A DNA stretch of 64,000 nt from Streptomyces sp. MMG1121 (GCF_001280015.1 NZ_LGDV01000195.1:18358-82357); one strand, 5' to 3'; shown: positions 44,094-55,191, numbered from the stretch's first letter. Notes: generated from the sequence alone by a model not told the origin. Program-made: numbers and translations.

Positions 44094-47000
44094 ATGCGCT
44101 TTCGCGGGAAGTCGATCCGCCGGAAGATCGTGGCGCTGCTTCTCGTGCCGCTGGTGTCCCTGGCCTCCATCTGGGGCTTCGCCACGGTACTCACGGGGCG
44201 TGAGGTCGCCCGGCTGTTCCACGCCACCGACATCACGAAGGACATCGGCTACCCCGCCGAGGACACCGTCCGCGCATTGCAGCAGGAACGTCGCCAGACC
44301 CTCGTCTATCTCGCCGACCCCCGCGCCGCCGACGCGCTGTCCGCGCTGCAGCGCACCCGCACCGCCACCGACCGGGCGGTCGCCGAGATCCGCAGGAACG
44401 CCGGGGACCACGGCGGCGCCCACGGCATGGGGGCGGCCGGCGGTGAACGCCTCACCACGGTCCTGGACTCCTTCGACGGGCTCGACTCCCTGCGCCGCAG
44501 CGTCGAGCAGGGAACGGTCAACCGTGCCCAGGCCTTCGACCTCTACAACCGTCTCGTCGACCCCTGCTACACGCTGCTCGACGCCCTCGAAGGCGTGGAC
44601 GACGTCGAGATGGACAAACAGGCCCGCGCGATGGTCAACGTCACCCGCGCGCGCGAGCTGCTCTCCCGCGAGGACGCCCTGCTGGGCTCCTCCCTCGTCG
44701 TCGGCCGGCTGACCCGCGACGAGACCCGCGACATCTCCGATCTCGTCGCCCAGCGCACCCTGCTGTACGACATCAGCCTGCCGCTGCTGCCCGCCGCCGA
44801 GCGCGATCGCTACGAACGCTTCTGGAAGAACGCCGCCACCGCCCCGCTGCGCACGGCCGAACAGTCCGTCATCGGCGCGGAATCCGGCACGCCCCGCGGC
44901 ATCACCGCCAAGAGCTGGGACTCCGCCGCGGCGGGCGTCCTGGACGAACTCGGCACCCTGGACGACCAGGCCGGCGACCGTTTCCAGGACCGTACCCGCC
45001 CAGTGGCCATGATCGTCATCCTGCAGGCGGCCGTCGCGGGCCTCCTCGGTCTGATCGCCCTCCTGGTCTCCATCGTCCTCTCCGTCCGGATCGGCCGCAG
45101 CCTCATCCGCGACCTGCGCCAGTTGCGCCTGGAGGCGCACGAGGCCTCCGGTGTCCGGCTGCCCAGCGTGATGCGCCGCCTGTCCGCCGGTGAACGCGTC
45201 GACGTCGAGACCGAGGTGCCGCGCCTGGAGTACGACAAGAACGAGGTCGGCGAGGTCGGCCAGGCCCTCAACACCCTCCAGCGCGCCGCCGTCGAGGCCG
45301 CCGTCAAACAGGCCGAACTGCGCGCCGGCGTCTCGGAGGTGTTCGTCAACCTCGCCCGCCGCAGCCAGGTGCTGCTGCACAAACAGCTCACCCTGCTCGA
45401 CACCATGGAACGCCGGACCGAGGACACCGACGAGCTCGCCGACCTCTTCCGCCTGGACCACCTCACCACCCGTATGCGCCGGCACGCCGAGGGGCTGGTG
45501 ATCCTCTCCGGCGCCGCACCTTCCCGGCAGTGGCGCCGCCCGGTCCAGCTGATGGACGTCGTCCGGGCCGCCGTGGCCGAGGTCGAGGACTACGAACGCA
45601 TCGAGGTACGGCGGCTGCCGCGGGTCGCCGTCACCGGCCCGGCCGTCGCCGACCTCACGCACCTCGTGGCCGAACTCCTGGAGAACGCCACCGTCTTCTC
45701 GCCCCCGCACACCGCCGTCCAGGTCCTCGGCGAGCGCGTCGCCAACGGCTTCACCCTGGAGATCCACGACCGGGGGCTCGGGATGACGGCCGAGGCACTT
45801 CTGGACGCCAACCTGCGCCTCGCCGAGACCCCCGAGTTCGAGCTGTCCGACACCGACCGGCTCGGCCTCTTCGTGGTCAGCCGCCTCGCCCAGCGCCAGA
45901 ACGTCCGGGTCTCCCTCCAGCCGTCGCCCTACGGCGGCACCACCGCCGTCGTGTTCATCCCCGACGCGCTGCTGAGCGACGACGTACCGGACACCAACGG
46001 CCTCGGCTTCCGCCTGGACCGCGACCGCCCGGCGCCGGAGGTCGGGCAGGCGGCGGGCCGCTCCGCGACACCGGTGCAGCGGCCCGGCCTGCCGACCTCC
46101 CTGCTCGACGGCCCGGTGGAGTTGGAGGCACCCGTCGATCTCGACGCCCTCGACGACTTCCCCGGCGTCCTGGCGGACGAGGACAGCGAGCGCGGCGGAC
46201 TGTTCCGGCCCCGCCGCCCCCACTCCCTCGACGACGACCGGGCGGAGGCCTCCGCGTCCGCCGACCGTCTGCCGCGTGACACGGCCGGCGACCGCGGACC
46301 CGTACCGCTGCCGCGCCGTCAGACACCCAAACTGGTCAGCTCGCACGGCAAACCCGTCACCGACCAGCGCTCCCGCCGCGCCGAACCCGACGCGCAGCCC
46401 TCCGCCGGTCCCCGCCGCCCCGACCCCGGGAGCCTCGCCCCGCTGCCCGCCCGCCGACGCGGCACGGCCGCCCGGCGCACCGGCGAACTCACCGACCGCG
46501 TCGAGGCGGAAGGCGGACCGACCCGCACCGGCGGCGCCGACGAGCCCCCCGGGATCCCGGCACTGCCCCGCCGCACCCGCCCCAGGGCGACCGCCGCGGA
46601 CGGTCCCGGCGACCCGGGCACGTCCGGCGGTACGGCACCTTCCGGATCGTCCGCACCTTCCGGATCGTCCGCACCTTCGGGACCTTCCGAACTGTCCGGT
46701 GAAGAGGACCGGTCCGGCAGCGGCCCGGCCCTGCCGACGGGCGACACGACCGGGTCCGCCGACGGGGCTTCGCCTGTCGTGGATGCGTACCGGTCCGATG
46801 ACCCGTCGTCGCCCGTCGCCGACGCGGTCCGACTCGGCGACGCGTCTTCGTCCGCCGCCGGCACGGCCCGCTCCGGTGAAACGTTCCCGTCGGCCGCCGA
46901 CGTATCCCCGCCGAGCGGCGCCGGAGCCCTCGCCGGTGGTGACGTACCCTCGACACGCGACACCGCAGACCTCGCCCGCTCCGACGGCTCCTCGCCCGAC

Positions 47001-47294
47001 GGCACCGCAGACCTCACCACCGGCGACGGGCCTGTCCGGCCGGCCGTGGAGCCGGACGGTACCGGGGCGCTGCCCCGGCGGGTGCGTCAGGCCAGCCTGG
47101 CTCCGCAGCTCAGGCAGGACGCCGTACGACGCGCCCAGCGGCCGGAGCGGCCCGCCGACCGCGACGCCGAGGAGGTCCGCAGCCGGATGGCCTCGCTCCA
47201 ACGCGGCTGGCAGCGCGGCCGGGAGGAGAACGCCGAGGGCGACGGGTCCCGGAACGGCACAGCACCAGGAACGACTAAGGGGGACGGTCGATGA
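44094..47294 (+). CDS. cvnA: Conservon sensor histidine kinase-like protein (CvnA)
   Basis: 1066 residues. TM1 at about 12-33 (IVALLLVPLVSLASIWGFATVL), an extracytoplasmic nitrate-sensor-like helical domain (about 40-300) and TM2 at about 304-330. Then a HAMP-like linker, a degenerate dimerisation region (NLARRSQVLLHKQLTLLDTMERR) and a GHKL ATPase domain with N-box LVAELLENATVFSPP and G-boxes DRGLGM and GLFVVSRLA. The last 400 residues are a disordered Pro/Ser/Gly tail. No H-box His followed by a typical phosphoacceptor context is obvious. Conservon CvnA proteins act with CvnB-D as a membrane signalling complex resembling a G-protein system. GGGGGAGG precedes the ATG; cvnB overlaps its stop. 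Confidence 0.9.
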   Translation: MRFRGKSIRRKIVALLLVPLVSLASIWGFATVLTGREVARLFHATDITKDIGYPAEDTVRALQQERRQTLVYLADPRAADALSALQRTRTATDRAVAEIRRNAGDHGGAHGMGAAGGERLTTVLDSFDGLDSLRRSVEQGTVNRAQAFDLYNRLVDPCYTLLDALEGVDDVEMDKQARAMVNVTRARELLSREDALLGSSLVVGRLTRDETRDISDLVAQRTLLYDISLPLLPAAERDRYERFWKNAATAPLRTAEQSVIGAESGTPRGITAKSWDSAAAGVLDELGTLDDQAGDRFQDRTRPVAMIVILQAAVAGLLGLIALLVSIVLSVRIGRSLIRDLRQLRLEAHEASGVRLPSVMRRLSAGERVDVETEVPRLEYDKNEVGEVGQALNTLQRAAVEAAVKQAELRAGVSEVFVNLARRSQVLLHKQLTLLDTMERRTEDTDELADLFRLDHLTTRMRRHAEGLVILSGAAPSRQWRRPVQLMDVVRAAVAEVEDYERIEVRRLPRVAVTGPAVADLTHLVAELLENATVFSPPHTAVQVLGERVANGFTLEIHDRGLGMTAEALLDANLRLAETPEFELSDTDRLGLFVVSRLAQRQNVRVSLQPSPYGGTTAVVFIPDALLSDDVPDTNGLGFRLDRDRPAPEVGQAAGRSATPVQRPGLPTSLLDGPVELEAPVDLDALDDFPGVLADEDSERGGLFRPRRPHSLDDDRAEASASADRLPRDTAGDRGPVPLPRRQTPKLVSSHGKPVTDQRSRRAEPDAQPSAGPRRPDPGSLAPLPARRRGTAARRTGELTDRVEAEGGPTRTGGADEPPGIPALPRRTRPRATAADGPGDPGTSGGTAPSGSSAPSGSSAPSGPSELSGEEDRSGSGPALPTGDTTGSADGASPVVDAYRSDDPSSPVADAVRLGDASSSAAGTARSGETFPSAADVSPPSGAGALAGGDVPSTRDTADLARSDGSSPDGTADLTTGDGPVRPAVEPDGTGALPRRVRQASLAPQLRQDAVRRAQRPERPADRDAEEVRSRMASLQRGWQRGREENAEGDGSRNGTAPGTTKGDGR
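46635..46688 (+). repeat. Three 18-bp tandem repeats inside the cvnA tail
   Basis: GCACCTTCCGGATCGTCC occurs twice in direct succession and a third, diverged copy follows, encoding APSGSS/APSGPS in the disordered tail. In-frame length variation is possible. Confidence 0.75.
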
Positions 47295-47725
47295 CCGCAC
47301 CGAAGGCCACCGGCCACACGGCGACGAACAAGGGGGAGCTGAACTGGCTCCTGGACGACCTCGTCGACCGGGTCGCCAGCATCCGCAAGGCCGTCATCCT
47401 GTCCGGCGACGGGCTGCCCATGGGCGCGTCGAAGGACCTGACCAGGGAGGACGGCGAGCATCTGGCCGCCGTGGCGTCCGGTTTCCACAGCCTCGCCAAG
47501 GGCGTGGGCCGCCACTTCGACGCGGGCACCGTCCGGCAGACGGTGGTCGAGCTGGACGGCGCCTTCCTGTTCGTCACCGCCGCCGGCGACGGCAGCTGTC
47601 TCGCCGTCCTCTCGGACGCCGACTCGGACGTCGGGCAGGTCGCCTACGAGATGACGCTCCTCGTCAAGCGGGTCGGCGTGCATCTGGGCACCGCCCCGCG
47701 CACCGATCTGCCCGCGGGCGGGTAG
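47291..47725 (+). CDS. cvnB: Conservon roadblock/LC7 protein (CvnB)
   Basis: 144 residues of the roadblock/LC7 fold (NWLLDDLVDRVASIRKAVILSGDGLPMGAS, then AYEMTLLVKRVGVHLG). Roadblock proteins bind and stimulate small GTPases; CvnB pairs with CvnD of the same locus. The ATG overlaps the cvnA stop (ATGA) after an AAGGGGGA site. Confidence 0.93.
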   Translation: MTAPKATGHTATNKGELNWLLDDLVDRVASIRKAVILSGDGLPMGASKDLTREDGEHLAAVASGFHSLAKGVGRHFDAGTVRQTVVELDGAFLFVTAAGDGSCLAVLSDADSDVGQVAYEMTLLVKRVGVHLGTAPRTDLPAGG

Positions 47726-47734
47726 TGGGATGAC

Positions 47735-48142
47735 ATGAGCGTGAGCGTGAGCGGAGACGGTCAGGGAAGCAGCCACTGGTTCGATGACGAGGCCGGACCG
47801 GTCGTCCGTCCGTACGCCATGACGCGTGGCCGCACCACGAGTCCGGCCCAGCACCGCCTCGACCTGATCGCGGTGGTCGTCACGGAGCCGGACACGGGGG
47901 ACCCGGAAGCGGATCCGACGCTGTCGCCCGAACACGTGGCGATCGTCGGACTGTGCCGGGACGAACCGCAGTCGGTCGCCGAACTCGCCGCGGAGATCGA
48001 CCTGCCCATCGGTGTCGTCCGGGTCCTCATCGGTGATCTCGTGCACGCGGAACTCGTCCATGTCACCCGCCCGGTGCCCCCGGCCGAGCTGCCCGACGAG
48101 AGCATTCTGCGTGATGTGATCAACGGCCTCCGGGCCCTGTGA
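47735..48142 (+). CDS. cvnC: Conservon DUF742 protein (CvnC)
   Basis: 135 residues, DUF742. The start SHWFDDEAGPVVRPYAMTRGRT is diagnostic, and a winged-helix-like C-terminus (about 70-130; ALCRDEPQSVAEL region and LPIGVVRVLIGDLVHAELV) suggests nucleic-acid or protein binding. CvnC is a fixed member of conservons with unclear biochemical role. It lies 9 nt after cvnB. Confidence 0.92.
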   Translation: MSVSVSGDGQGSSHWFDDEAGPVVRPYAMTRGRTTSPAQHRLDLIAVVVTEPDTGDPEADPTLSPEHVAIVGLCRDEPQSVAELAAEIDLPIGVVRVLIGDLVHAELVHVTRPVPPAELPDESILRDVINGLRAL

Positions 48143-48219
48143 CCGGCACGGAAGCGAAGCAGTGACATGACAAGCCGGCCGGACCGTCCCCCGACCCCAG
48201 CAACCAGGAGAAGACACCG

Positions 48220-48825
48220 ATGATCTTCGGGCGTTCTGAGCGCGGAAAGCCCCCGGTCGAGCCCGTCACGCTCAAGATCCTGGTGGCCGGCGGCTTCGGC
48301 GTGGGCAAGACGACCCTCGTGGGTGCGGTCAGCGAGATCAGGCCGTTGCGCACCGAGGAACTGCTCACCGAGGCCGGGCGCCCGGTCGACGACACCAGCG
48401 GTGTGGAGGGCAAGCACACCACCACCGTGGCCATGGACTTCGGCCGTATCACCCTGCGCGAGGACCTGGTGCTGTACCTCTTCGGCACGCCCGGGCAGGA
48501 ACGGTTCTGGTTCATGTGGGACGAACTGTCCGAGGGCGCGCTCGGCGCCGTCGTGCTCGCCGACACGCGCCGCCTGGAGGACTGCTTCGCCGCCGTCGAC
48601 TACTTCGAGCGGCGTTCCATCCCCTTCCTCGTCGGTGTCAACTGCTTCGCGGGGGCGGCCCGTTACCCGGCCGAGACCGTGCGGCAGGCCCTAGACCTGG
48701 ACGACGACGTACCCGTCGTCCTGTGCGACGCGCGGGACCGCGAGTCGGTCAAGGAGGTGCTCATCGGAGTCGTCCAGCACGCGATGCGGTACGCCTCCGA
48801 CCGCCACGAGGCCGTCACCGGCTGA
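48220..48825 (+). CDS. cvnD: Conservon small GTPase (CvnD)
   Basis: 201 residues, Ras-like MglA/CvnD group. P-loop GGFGVGKTTLVGAV (about 20-33), switch I region TSGVEGKHTTTVAMDFG with the conserved Thr, and switch II FGTPGQERFWFMW. The C-terminal motif is VNCF in place of the usual NKxD. It is the output switch of the conservon. AGGAG lies nine bases before the ATG. No cvnE cytochrome P450 gene follows; the next gene is on the other strand. Confidence 0.94.
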   Translation: MIFGRSERGKPPVEPVTLKILVAGGFGVGKTTLVGAVSEIRPLRTEELLTEAGRPVDDTSGVEGKHTTTVAMDFGRITLREDLVLYLFGTPGQERFWFMWDELSEGALGAVVLADTRRLEDCFAAVDYFERRSIPFLVGVNCFAGAARYPAETVRQALDLDDDVPVVLCDARDRESVKEVLIGVVQHAMRYASDRHEAVTG

Positions 48826-48859
48826 CCGCCCGCCGAGCCGCCGCCGGCTGACCGCAGGA

Positions 48860-48897
48860 CACGGCCCGTACGCCCGCCGACCGGGGTACGGGCCGTG
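48860..48897. terminator. Hairpin between convergent cvnD and glpK
   Basis: Perfect 12-bp arms (48860-48871, 48886-48897) with a 14-nt loop, in the middle of the 123-bp convergent gap. It should stop transcription from both sides. Confidence 0.75.
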
Positions 48898-48948
48898 GTC
48901 CTGTGCGGAGCACCCACACGCGCGCGTGGAGTCGATCCGCCGTGGCTC

Positions 48949-50469
<1,521 letters not shown>

Positions 50470-50539
50470 GGCTGTCCCTGGGTCGCTGGAGCGCTGAGTT
50501 CGGAAGGTCGCGTACGGGTCCGGGAGCGGCGTACGGCGA

Positions 50540-51280
50540 TCAGAACGCCGCGTGGTAGAGCAGACCGGCGAGCGTGCCGCCGATCAGCGGGCCGACGACC
50601 GGGATCCAGGCGTAACCCCAGTCGGACGTGCCCTTGTTGGGGATCGGCAGAAAGGTGTGCACGATGCGCGGGCCGAGGTCGCGGGCCGGGTTGATGGCGT
50701 AGCCGGTGGGGCCGCCGAGGGAGAGCCCGATACCGACGACGAGCAGGGAGACGATCAGCACGGTCGTGCCGGACTCCCCGAGCCCCTTGGTCAGCCCGCA
50801 GGCGAGAAGGGGCAGTACGAGCGCCATGGTCGCGATGATCTCGGTGATCAGATTGGCGACCGGGTTCCGGATCTCCGGGATGGTCGAGAAGATGCCGAGG
50901 GTCGGCAGCGGCTCCTCGGCCCCGCCGCCCTCCTCGCGGACGTTGGCCTGGAACTGGGCGAGGTACACCAGATAGGCGAGTACGGCGCCGATCATCGCGC
51001 CGACGATCTGACCGAGCAGATACACCCAGACCTTGCCCCACTTTCCGGTGTCCACGGCGATGCCGAGGGTGACCGCGGGATTGAGCTGGCCACCGGAGAG
51101 GGGAGCTGCGGTGTACGCGCCCGCGAGGACGCCGAAGCCCCAGCCGAACGCGATGACGATCCAGCCCGCGGCCCGCGCCTTGGAGTGTCTGAGGGTGACG
51201 GCGGCGCAGACACCGGCACCGAACAGGATGAGGATCGCGGTGCCGATGACCTCGCCGACGAAAATGTGCCCGTTGCTCAT
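50540..51280 (-). CDS. glpF: Glycerol uptake facilitator (MIP family)
   Basis: 246 residues with six membrane helices and both half-helix NPA motifs (GGQLNPAVT about residues 64-72; [13 protein letters not shown] about 197-209). The Asp after the second NPA-R marks an aquaglyceroporin rather than a water-only aquaporin. AAGGGAG precedes the ATG. First gene of a glpF-glpK unit. Confidence 0.93.
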   Translation of the reverse strand: MSNGHIFVGEVIGTAILILFGAGVCAAVTLRHSKARAAGWIVIAFGWGFGVLAGAYTAAPLSGGQLNPAVTLGIAVDTGKWGKVWVYLLGQIVGAMIGAVLAYLVYLAQFQANVREEGGGAEEPLPTLGIFSTIPEIRNPVANLITEIIATMALVLPLLACGLTKGLGESGTTVLIVSLLVVGIGLSLGGPTGYAINPARDLGPRIVHTFLPIPNKGTSDWGYAWIPVVGPLIGGTLAGLLYHAAF

Positions 51281-51611
51281 GGCGGCTCCCTTGGCGCCGG
51301 CCCGGGCGATCAGCCCCGGCCCTCCGTGCAGGAACGGTCCCTTGGCGACTTCGGCCGAAGGCAGGGAGGCCCGCGCCCCGCCGGCGTCCGTGACGGGCGT
51401 GCCGTCGCAGCCGTATCGCCGGGAGGGACGGGCCGTGGAGCAGGACAGATCCGTGGCACTGTGCCTGATAACACCGAGAATGTACGGCGATGTCGGCCGA
51501 CAACGGGAAGTGTTCACCGGCGTTCCGGAGGCGTCAAGGTTGCCGACGGCGACGGTGACATCGACTTGCTCGCCGAGCGGACATCTCAACGGACGTACAT
51601 GAGAGGGCCGT
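51281..51611 (-). promoter_or_regulatory. glpF upstream region with candidate promoter
   Basis: 331 bp without a gene. On the minus strand TTGACG (51532-51537) and AACACT (51509-51514) are 17 bp apart, a possible promoter giving a leader of about 220 nt. No clear GylR-type operator was recognised. Confidence 0.35.
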
Positions 51612-53264
51612 TCACCACCCTGGCTCGACGGCCGCGCACCCCGCCTGCGCCGGAGCCGTCCCCGTGCCGCCGCGCCGGACCTCGTGACCGGCGATCCCGG
51701 CGCGCCCGAGCACCCAGCTCGCCCCGCGCAGCGCCTTGGCCGCTTTCTTCAGCGGGGCGAGATGGGCGGCGGCCTGGCGGTGGTCGCCCACGCTGCCCGG
51801 GGCGCACACGACGGTCGCGAGGGAGAGCGTGACCGGCCGGCCGCCCGCCGACCAGGGTGCGTCGAGCACGGTGGCGACCAGCGGATCGAGCACCGCCTCG
51901 TCGGCCAGCACCAGGAAGTCGTCCCCGCCGATGTGCCCCACGCGCGTGTGCCCCGCGACCGCCTGCTGCAGCGAACGCCCCACCGACCGGATCAGCTCGT
52001 CGCCCGCGGCGAACCCGGCACCGTCGTTGACCTGCTTGAAGTGATCGATGTCCAGCCAGCTGAGCGCGAACGTCCGGCCGTCCGCGATCCATCGGTCCAC
52101 CTCGGTCGTGATCGCGTCCGAACCGGGCAGCCGGGTCAGCGGATTGAGCCCGGCCGCCTCCTCGACCCGGCTCTCGGCCAGCGCCCGCACCAGGTCTGCG
52201 AGCCGTACGACGCCCACGCAGCGGTCGCGCGCGTCGAGCACCGCCACATCGTCGGAGGTCCGGTCCCGGCCGCCGATCGCGACCACGTCCAGCACCTCCC
52301 AGGCGGTGGCGTCGACGCCGACCGTGCGGGGCGCGTCGCCCAGTTTGAAGGCGGGCCGGTCGGCGTACAGGGCGTGCCCGTACCGGGCGGACATCGACAG
52401 CAGGAAGCGCGAGCGGTGCACCGACCGCACGGGCCGGCCGGCCTGGTCCACCAGCAGCACACCGGAGACGTCCGGCGACCCGGTCAGCAGCGCCCGCACC
52501 TGCCCCGCCGACGCGGTCACCGGCAGGACGGCGGCGGGGCGCACGAACTCCCGCACCGACGGCCCGGACCGGGGCACGCCCACGGCGCCGGGGGAGCGGG
52601 GCGGAACGTATACGTCCGCCGCCGGGATCCGGGCCGGCGGCGCGAACAGCACGCCCTGGGCCAGTTGCGCGCCGGCCGACAACGCACCCGCGCACTGCAG
52701 CTCGGTCTCGACCCCCTCCACCGCGACCAGGGCGCCCAGTTCCTCGCACAGCGTCCGCATCGCCCGCACCGCGGCGGGCCGGGCCAGCAGCGAGGCATCG
52801 AGCTTGACCAGGTCGGGGGAGAGGTCGGTGAGCAGCCGCAGTGGTACGTCGCCGTCCCCGATGCCGTCCGCGCTGATCCGGAATCCCTGTTCGCGCAAGC
52901 CGGCCACCGCCTCCAGCAGCGCCCGCTGCGGCACGTGCGTGTAGGGCGGGACGACGTCGAGCGTCACCTCCCAGGGCATGCGCCCCGCCGCGCGCACGGC
53001 GTCGTACAGCGGGGTGAGGCCGCCGAGGTCGGCGAGGGTGGCCGCGAACACGTTCAGGTGCAGCGGCAGCAGCGTCTCCTTGTGCGTCGCCGCACGCAGC
53101 GCCAACACCGTGAGCCTGCCGTCGAGTTCGGGATCGCGACGGGCCTCGGCGAGGACGTCACCGGTCTCCGGGCGGGCGAGTGTCTCCAGTGCGGCGACCG
53201 CGCCCGTCCTCAGGTTGACCACCGGCTGGAAGGCGAAGCGGAGAGTGTCCGTCCAGGAGTGCAC
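51612..53264 (-). CDS. EAL-CBS-GGDEF domain protein, degenerate EAL
   Basis: 550 residues. An N-terminal EAL phosphodiesterase domain (about 5-215), paired CBS-like repeats (about 225-365: [31 protein letters not shown] and a second copy) and a C-terminal GGDEF domain (about 375-520). The EAL motif reads ETLAR (E27, R31). The metal-binding DDFG loop is altered to ADGIG, while VEGVET is retained. The GGDEF signature is GGDDF (446-450), with [10 protein letters not shown] intact. The cyclase half may still make cyclic di-GMP, while the EAL half looks impaired and may only bind it. In Streptomyces c-di-GMP controls BldD and development. Single gene. Confidence 0.87.
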   Translation of the reverse strand: MHSWTDTLRFAFQPVVNLRTGAVAALETLARPETGDVLAEARRDPELDGRLTVLALRAATHKETLLPLHLNVFAATLADLGGLTPLYDAVRAAGRMPWEVTLDVVPPYTHVPQRALLEAVAGLREQGFRISADGIGDGDVPLRLLTDLSPDLVKLDASLLARPAAVRAMRTLCEELGALVAVEGVETELQCAGALSAGAQLAQGVLFAPPARIPAADVYVPPRSPGAVGVPRSGPSVREFVRPAAVLPVTASAGQVRALLTGSPDVSGVLLVDQAGRPVRSVHRSRFLLSMSARYGHALYADRPAFKLGDAPRTVGVDATAWEVLDVVAIGGRDRTSDDVAVLDARDRCVGVVRLADLVRALAESRVEEAAGLNPLTRLPGSDAITTEVDRWIADGRTFALSWLDIDHFKQVNDGAGFAAGDELIRSVGRSLQQAVAGHTRVGHIGGDDFLVLADEAVLDPLVATVLDAPWSAGGRPVTLSLATVVCAPGSVGDHRQAAAHLAPLKKAAKALRGASWVLGRAGIAGHEVRRGGTGTAPAQAGCAAVEPGW

Positions 53265-53423
53265 GGCAGCATGATGACGCGCCGCCCGCGCACGCCCAGG
53301 CGCAGTTCATGAGACATTCACGCAGGATTCCGGGACGATCACACAGCGTGGACAACCTCATGGATCACTTGAGCACCACCCGCCTCGGACCACCTTCGCC
53401 CCGCGACCGGCCGACGCCTTGGA

Positions 53424-54614
53424 TCATCTCACCGCGACCACCGACGATCCGTGCCCGAACAGCCCCTGGTTGGCACTGATTCCCACGCGCGCGTCGGCGA
53501 CCTGGCGGTCTCCCGCGGTCCCTCTCAACTGCCAGGTCAGCTCGCAGACCTGGGCGATGGCCTGGGCCGGCACCGCCTCGCCGAAGGACGCGAGCCCGCC
53601 GCTGGCGTTGACGGGTATCCGGCCGCCGGGGGCCGTCGCGCCCTCCCGCAGAAGCTTCGCTCCCTCGCCCTCGCCGCACAGGCCCAGATCCTCGTACCAC
53701 TGCAACTCCAGTGCGGTGGACAGGTCGTAGACCTCGGCCAGGGACACGTCCTCGGGAGCGATGCCCGCCTCCTCGTAGGCGGCCCGCGCGATGGACGCCC
53801 GGAACGTCTGGCCGGAAGGCTCCACCGCGACCGCGGAGTCCGTGGCGATGTCCGGGAGGTCCAGCACCGTGTTCGGGAAGGTCGGGGTCACTGTCGACAC
53901 CGCCCGGATCCGCACCGGCCGCTGCGGGCCGTGCCGGTGGGCGAAGTCGAGGCTGGAGAGCACCAGGGCCGCGGCGCCGTCCGAGGTGGCGCAGATGTCG
54001 AGCAGCCGCAGCGGATCGGCGACCACCGCGGACGCGGCGACCTCCTCGGCAGTGACCCGCTTGCGGTAGCGGGCGTACGGATTGAGCGCGCCCATGGCGG
54101 CGTTCTTCACCTTGACCAGTGCGAAGTCCTCCGGTGTGTCCCCGTGCAGCGCCATCCGCCGGCGCGCGTACAGCCCGAAGTAGGTCGGATTCGTCGCGCC
54201 CAGCAGCCGGAAGCGCAGCCAGTCCGGATCGTCGGGGCGGTCTCCGCCCGCGGGCCGGAAGAACCCCTTGGGCGCGGCGTCGGCCCCCACGACGAGGACG
54301 ACGTCCGCGAGCCCGGCGAGGATCTGTGCCCGCCCGGCGGCGATCGCCTGCGCCCCGGACGCGCACGCCGCGTACACGCTCGCGACTCTCGCCCCCTGCC
54401 AGCCCAGGGCCTTGGCGAACGTCGCGCCCGCCACATATCCGGGATACCCGCCACGCACCGTGTCCGCGCCCACGACGGAGCCGACGTCCCGCCAGTCGAG
54501 CCCGGCGTCCGCGAGCGCCGCGCGGGCCGCCGCCGTCCCGTACTCCACGAAGGACCGCCCCCACTTGCCCCATGGGTGCATGCCCGCGCCGAGCACCGCC
54601 ACGTCCACCGTCAC
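53424..54614 (-). CDS. Thiolase-family protein, Ltp2/SCP2-thiolase-like
   Basis: 396 residues, thiolase fold. The N-terminal half has the acyl-carrying-type Cys C84 in VYAACASGAQAIAAG. The C-terminal half has NASGGLASFGEAVPAQ in place of the usual GGHPxGASG, and ends ISANQGLFGHGSSVVAV without the second catalytic cysteine. This pattern is seen in lipid-transfer/Ltp2-like proteins, which together with a DUF35 partner perform retro-aldol side-chain cleavage in steroid catabolism. The GTG start overlaps the DUF35 gene by four bases (GTGA). Substrate is unknown. Confidence 0.85.
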   Translation of the reverse strand: MTVDVAVLGAGMHPWGKWGRSFVEYGTAAARAALADAGLDWRDVGSVVGADTVRGGYPGYVAGATFAKALGWQGARVASVYAACASGAQAIAAGRAQILAGLADVVLVVGADAAPKGFFRPAGGDRPDDPDWLRFRLLGATNPTYFGLYARRRMALHGDTPEDFALVKVKNAAMGALNPYARYRKRVTAEEVAASAVVADPLRLLDICATSDGAAALVLSSLDFAHRHGPQRPVRIRAVSTVTPTFPNTVLDLPDIATDSAVAVEPSGQTFRASIARAAYEEAGIAPEDVSLAEVYDLSTALELQWYEDLGLCGEGEGAKLLREGATAPGGRIPVNASGGLASFGEAVPAQAIAQVCELTWQLRGTAGDRQVADARVGISANQGLFGHGSSVVAVR

Positions 54615-55057
54615 ACCCTCACCCCCGTCGGCCGCCAGTGCCAGGTCGTCCAGGTCGTCTCCGCGTCCTCGTCGAGCACGCCGGGGACGACCTCCACCTC
54701 CAGGCCCACCGTCAGATCGGCGACGGTGATCCCGGGAGCCGCCTGCCCGAGCACCACGATCCGCTCGGCCTCCAGCTCCACCGCGATCAACGCGTACGGC
54801 TCCCACGGAAGTTCCGGATTGCTCACATAGGGTGACGGCGGGCGATACCGGCTGTCCGTGTACGACCAGATGTGACCCTTTCGCGACAAAGGAACCTCCT
54901 CCAGCGAGCCGCCTCCGCAGTGCGGGTTGCGGCAGTGGACCTCCTCGCGCGGAAAGAACACCGAGGCGCAGGACGAGCAGCGCGTGCCCAGCAGTCGGAA
55001 GTCGCCCCCCTCTCCGCCGAACCAGCCGTCGACCGCGGGTAAGCGTGTGTGCGGCAA
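54611..55057 (-). CDS. DUF35 zinc-ribbon/OB-fold acyl-CoA-associated protein
   Basis: 148 residues: rubredoxin-like zinc ribbon with C27, C30, C42 and C47, then an OB fold (about 60-140; KGHIWSYTDSRYRPP, ALIAVELEAERIVVLGQ). DUF35/ChsH2-type proteins bind thiolase or hydratase partners; this one is coupled to a thiolase-family gene by a 4-base overlap. A TTG start with GGGGAGGGG upstream was chosen; longer in-frame extensions cross the operator and are rejected. Confidence 0.85.
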   Translation of the reverse strand: MPHTRLPAVDGWFGGEGGDFRLLGTRCSSCASVFFPREEVHCRNPHCGGGSLEEVPLSRKGHIWSYTDSRYRPPSPYVSNPELPWEPYALIAVELEAERIVVLGQAAPGITVADLTVGLEVEVVPGVLDEDAETTWTTWHWRPTGVRV

Positions 55058-55077
55058 GGCCCCTCCCCAGCAGTAAA

Positions 55078-55094
55078 TCTGACGATTCGTCAGA
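55078..55094. promoter_or_regulatory. Perfect 17-bp palindrome TCTGACGATTCGTCAGA upstream of the DUF35-thiolase operon
   Basis: Arms TCTGACGA/TCGTCAGA around a central T, 20 nt before the DUF35 start codon, in the promoter zone divergent from the Nudix gene. Size and symmetry are typical of TetR-family operators. No TetR gene is adjacent, so the regulator is encoded elsewhere. Confidence 0.6.
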
Positions 55095-55179
55095 AGTGTG
55101 TCACGCGTCGACGGAAAACGGCAGACAGCCCACACGAACCGAACGGCCACGGGCGGAAGACGTCCTTCCTCCGATCGGA

Positions 55180-55191
55180 TACAGTCCGCGC
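55180..55191 (+). promoter_or_regulatory. Candidate -10 TACAGT for a leaderless Nudix transcript
   Basis: TACAGT (55180-55185) ends six bases before the GTG start at 55192, which has no Shine-Dalgarno. No good -35 was seen. Confidence 0.35.

Noticed and set aside
44010..47300. 1096-codon minus-strand open frame opposite cvnA
   Set aside because: Complement of a real gene with recognisable kinase domains; composition is that of a shadow frame.
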